Positions 12,911-14,981 of a stretch of DNA of 14,981 nucleotides are shown piece after piece. The notes under the pieces are model-generated. The model searched no databases and was not told where the DNA came from. It saw only the letters and a program-made list of their open reading frames with translations. The translations under genes were made by a program, and so were the position numbers. The DNA is from UA16 sp042095135 (lineage in GTDB: Bacteria; Bacteroidota; Bacteroidia; Flavobacteriales_D; Sanyastnellaceae): contig JBELBV010000049.1 of NCBI GenBank assembly GCA_042095135.1, positions 1-14,981 of the forward strand. Direction: 5' to 3'. Numbering within the stretch: position 1 is the first letter of the stretch; the number at the start of each line of letters is the position of its first letter.

Positions 12911-13609
12911 ATGCAGAATTTGAAAATGACCCATTGGGTGAGCGCAATTGCCCTATTCATAGCCGGCTGTGCGGCGGCCAAATCCTCCTCCAAATCCAAT
13001 GACGGGCCCACGCAGGTCGCATTGGAAACTCAATTTGGAACCATGACCATCGAATTGTTTGATGATACCCCTGCGCACCGGGACAATTTCATCAAGTTGG
13101 TGGACGAAGGGTTCTACAACGACCTCCTGTTCCACCGGGTCATCAAGGACTTCATGGTCCAAGGCGGTGATCCCACTAGCCGCGGGGCAGGCCCCGGCAC
13201 TCGTTTGGGAACCGGGGGCCCGGGCTACACCATCGAGGCGGAAATGGACTCCACACACCTGCACCTCAAAGGGGCGCTGAGTGCCGCGCGCCAAGGGGAC
13301 CAAGTCAATCCCGAAAAGCGGTCATCCGGAAGCCAGTTTTACCTCGTTCAAGGCAAGACCTACAGCGCCGATCAGCTGGCCAATTTTGAGTCGCGCATGC
13401 AGAAGAACCACCCCGGTTTTGCCTACACCGCGGAACAAAAAACGGCGTACGCCACCGGAGGGGGCACGCCGTTTTTGGACATGGAATACACCGTCTTTGG
13501 TCAGGTCATCGATCGCCTCGACATCATCGATTCCATCGCTATGGTGCGCACAGCTCGCGGCGACCGTCCTGTGGCGGACGTCACAATGCGGATGCGTCTG
13601 GTCCATTGA
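12911..13609 (+). CDS. Cyclophilin-type peptidyl-prolyl isomerase lipoprotein
   Basis: Cyclophilins catalyse cis-trans isomerisation of Xaa-Pro bonds. The 232-residue product carries a signal sequence ending in IAGC with C20 the lipidation site, then a Ser/Lys linker (23-33) and the cyclophilin domain to the C-terminus. Active-site features are FHRVIKDFMVQGGD (74-87, containing the catalytic Arg, Phe and Gln) and SSGSQFYLV (138-146). MEYTVFGQV (191-199) follows, where Y193 sits at the position of the cyclosporin-contacting Trp of eukaryotic CypA. An insertion around residues 147-189 lengthens the loop between these blocks, common in Bacteroidota members. M6 is an alternative start and would still give the lipobox. 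The protein is probably envelope-anchored and may assist folding of exported proteins. It is the last gene of the plus-strand series; a strong hairpin lies 11 bases after the stop. Confidence 0.92.
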   Translation: MQNLKMTHWVSAIALFIAGCAAAKSSSKSNDGPTQVALETQFGTMTIELFDDTPAHRDNFIKLVDEGFYNDLLFHRVIKDFMVQGGDPTSRGAGPGTRLGTGGPGYTIEAEMDSTHLHLKGALSAARQGDQVNPEKRSSGSQFYLVQGKTYSADQLANFESRMQKNHPGFAYTAEQKTAYATGGGTPFLDMEYTVFGQVIDRLDIIDSIAMVRTARGDRPVADVTMRMRLVH

Positions 13610-13613
13610 CCGC

Positions 13614-14759
13614 TCAGTGCAGGATGACCCGTCGGTGGGTCGTCCTACCGTCTTCCAGACGTCCAATCAACACGTACTGGCCGCGGGGTAAATCGGCGAC
13701 ATCGAAGCTGGACATTCGATCGGTTTGGGTCCAATTGGCCACTGCTCGTCCGCGCATGTCGGTGAGCTGCCAAGTGGTCTCAAAGGCGTTGGAAGCCACG
13801 GTGAGCGTTGTGCGGGCTGGGTTGGGGTAGACGCGCAAGGCCTCCAAAGCATTGGCTTCTGATACGTTCGAAGCGACTTCGTTGTCGCTGTGGCCGTACA
13901 GGGCGTAGTCGGGACCGTCGTAATCGATGGGTTCATCGTCGTCGGTGCCGTCATCGGTTCCGTCGTCGTCCGTTTCATCCTCTTCATCAACATCCTCACC
14001 CTCCGGCTGCCAATCGATGGTGCATACGTTGTAGTTCAGTCGGAAATCGAGCATGGCATCTACGTTATCGTTATCGGCGAAGAAATTCGTGACCCAGTCC
14101 GAGCGGATGCCGACCGTGCCGTCGCAATTCAACCCAATCAATCCGAAAGGCCGTTGAAAGAACGTGTTGTAGATGGCGTTGTCCGGGTTGTCTGCATACA
14201 TCGTGAACGGGAAGTCGTGAATAGGAGACTCGAGCCAATCGTGCATGGCCCAGCGCCGTTCGGCATACACAGATGGCTGAACCACGGCGGTGTCCGTGTT
14301 AACGGTTGGCGGGCAGTTACTCGGGCAATTGCCGTCTGTGGGGTGCGCCTCCACGCCGTAGATGAAGATCCAGTTGTAGTCTTCGATGTGGTCGTAGATG
14401 AAGTTGCGCGCTGACCAGACTTCCTGACCGGGCAGGGACGGGTCGAATACGTTTCGAAACCGAATGCAAGAGACGCTGCCGCTGACGAGAACGACCGGCT
14501 TGGGGCCGGCGAGTTCGTCGTAGAGTTCGACGGGATTGCCATCGAAGTCGTAGACGGTGAAGTTGTAGACGGTGTCGTTTACGTTGTATCCGCCGGACAT
14601 GTTCATGTAATCACCGTAGAAGATGATGTCGTCCACGGATGCCGTGTCAGCAGGTTGTTCGGGTAAACCAAAGTCTCCGTACTGCGCCGTCGAAAAGGTG
14701 CAGGCGGCGCAGGTTAGGAGGAACGCGAGGGTGTACCTCGCACAGGTGAGATGGTGCAT
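13614..14759 (-). CDS. T9SS-exported protein with a deiodinase-like thioredoxin-fold domain
   Basis: The ATG at 14759 gives a signal peptide (MHHLTCARYTLAFLLTCAACTF, ending near STAQ) and a 381-residue protein; an earlier in-frame ATG would put 11 extra residues ahead. The catalytic-like domain (about 62-240) has 'VYNFTVYDFDGNPVEL' and 'KPVVLVSGSVSCIRF' (87-101), with C98 in a G-S-x-[ST]-C-x-x-F motif. 'IFIYGVEAHPTDGN' (131-144) follows. Animal iodothyronine deiodinases show GSCTUPPF and IYIEEAHPSDGW at matching places, so C98 aligns with selenocysteine. This points to the T4-deiodinase branch of the thioredoxin superfamily; substrate is unknown and peroxiredoxin-like or thiol redox chemistry is equally possible. 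An acidic Asp/Glu/Gly/Thr linker (253-281) leads to a T9SS type A sorting domain starting near LRVYPNPARTTL (308-319). It converges on the cyclophilin gene with 4 bases between stops. Confidence 0.82.
   Translation of the reverse strand: MHHLTCARYTLAFLLTCAACTFSTAQYGDFGLPEQPADTASVDDIIFYGDYMNMSGGYNVNDTVYNFTVYDFDGNPVELYDELAGPKPVVLVSGSVSCIRFRNVFDPSLPGQEVWSARNFIYDHIEDYNWIFIYGVEAHPTDGNCPSNCPPTVNTDTAVVQPSVYAERRWAMHDWLESPIHDFPFTMYADNPDNAIYNTFFQRPFGLIGLNCDGTVGIRSDWVTNFFADNDNVDAMLDFRLNYNVCTIDWQPEGEDVDEEDETDDDGTDDGTDDDEPIDYDGPDYALYGHSDNEVASNVSEANALEALRVYPNPARTTLTVASNAFETTWQLTDMRGRAVANWTQTDRMSSFDVADLPRGQYVLIGRLEDGRTTHRRVILH
13621..13646. terminator. Strong hairpin downstream of the seven-gene series
   Basis: AGGATGACCC (13621-13630) and GGGTCGTCCT (13637-13646) pair over 10 positions with one G-U wobble and a GTCGGT loop. 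It begins 11 bases after the cyclophilin stop, a fit for a terminator of the 7899-13609 series, although no clear T run follows. It also lies within the last codons of the convergent deiodinase-like gene, so coding constraint could explain part of the sequence. Confidence 0.45.
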
Positions 14760-14843
14760 GGTTTCAATTTCTTGCACGCATATGACCTGCAATCCTGGGA
14801 AAAGGTTCGCTTGGAATGTTAGAAAATCGTTAAATCCGGGTTT

Positions 14844-14981
14844 TTACTGCACGCACGGGGCCACGAGCAGCCGGTGCACTTCGTATCCAGGCATGCCGTT
14901 GAGGTCCATTCCGGCCTCCTCTTCGCTGTCCCAGTTGATCATGATTTGACGCAAGGAACAATTGCAGTATTCCTTGGCGTC
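14844..14981 (-). CDS. C-terminal part of an unidentified protein (start beyond window)
   Basis: On the minus strand an open frame enters from the right edge and ends at TAA (14846-14844), giving the last 45 residues. These read DAKEYCNCSLRQIMINWDSE, then 25 more residues ending in LLVAPCVQ. The 'YCNCSLRQIM' stretch, with two cysteines one residue apart on an apparent helix followed by acidic residues, resembles small secreted or envelope helical proteins of Bacteroidota, but I cannot name a family. It points the same way as the deiodinase-like gene with 84 bases between, a gap in which no clear promoter is seen. The call rests on an open frame of only 45 codons plus gene packing. Confidence 0.55.
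   Translation of the reverse strand, partial: DAKEYCNCSLRQIMINWDSEEEAGMDLNGMPGYEVHRLLVAPCVQ

Noticed and set aside
13920..13990. Apparent short tandem repeat in DNA (gtc/tcg-rich)
   Set aside because: It encodes the acidic Asp-rich linker of the deiodinase-like protein; imperfect codon repetition explains it without a separate repeat element.

Overview
The window looks like a contig of a GC-rich member of the Bacteroidota, most likely a Flavobacteriales relative (Cryomorphaceae or Schleiferiaceae type). Three secreted proteins carry Bacteroidota type IX secretion (T9SS) or gliding-motility C-terminal signals. Start codons lack convincing Shine-Dalgarno sequences, and several transcription-unit heads have TAnnTTTG-like elements just upstream of the ATG. 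A run of exactly 100 N (6742-6841) marks a scaffold gap, so this is probably a draft or metagenome-assembled genome. I see no rRNA, tRNA, CRISPR array, integrase or insertion sequence. Genes are packed tightly and no gene-free stretch exceeds 100 bases apart from the N gap.

Layout. (1) 1-412, minus: 5' part of a membrane-anchored GyrI-like protein resembling the TEX264 domain. (2) 468-1655, plus: purT (formate-dependent GAR transformylase), converging on the next block. (3) 5278-1664, minus: an AtoE-type short-chain fatty-acid transporter, a PhzF-fold enzyme, a CIA30-domain lipoprotein and a phenylalanine hydroxylase, all in one direction. (4) 5346-5903, plus: a phospholipid N-methyltransferase-like SAM enzyme, divergent from the transporter. 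(5) 7827-5905, minus: a large surface protein with an IgGFc-binding-like N-terminus and a gliding-motility C-terminal domain, interrupted by the N gap. (6) 7899-13609, plus: seven tightly spaced genes. The first four look like a lipid module: an exported degenerate alpha/beta-hydrolase-like protein, a CDP-alcohol phosphatidyltransferase, a CdsA-like membrane protein and a PlsC-like acyltransferase. Three more follow: a secreted Kazal/Kunitz-like protein, an HDAC-family deacetylase and a lipoprotein cyclophilin. (7) 14759-13614, minus: a T9SS cargo with a deiodinase-like thioredoxin fold. (8) 14981-14844, minus: the C-terminus of an unidentified protein.

The most interesting part is the lipid module at 7899-10989. 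By recollection of family sequences, its two core enzymes look closer to E. coli YnbA and YnbB, orphan CDP-alcohol/CDP-diglyceride enzymes of unknown product, than to housekeeping PgsA and CdsA. Conserved aspartates are replaced by asparagine at two positions in the phosphatidyltransferase and at one in the CdsA-like signature. The upstream hydrolase-like protein lacks a recognisable nucleophile elbow. Together they may make a non-standard phospholipid. The secreted protein with a Cys-for-Sec deiodinase-type motif at the right end is the second item worth following.
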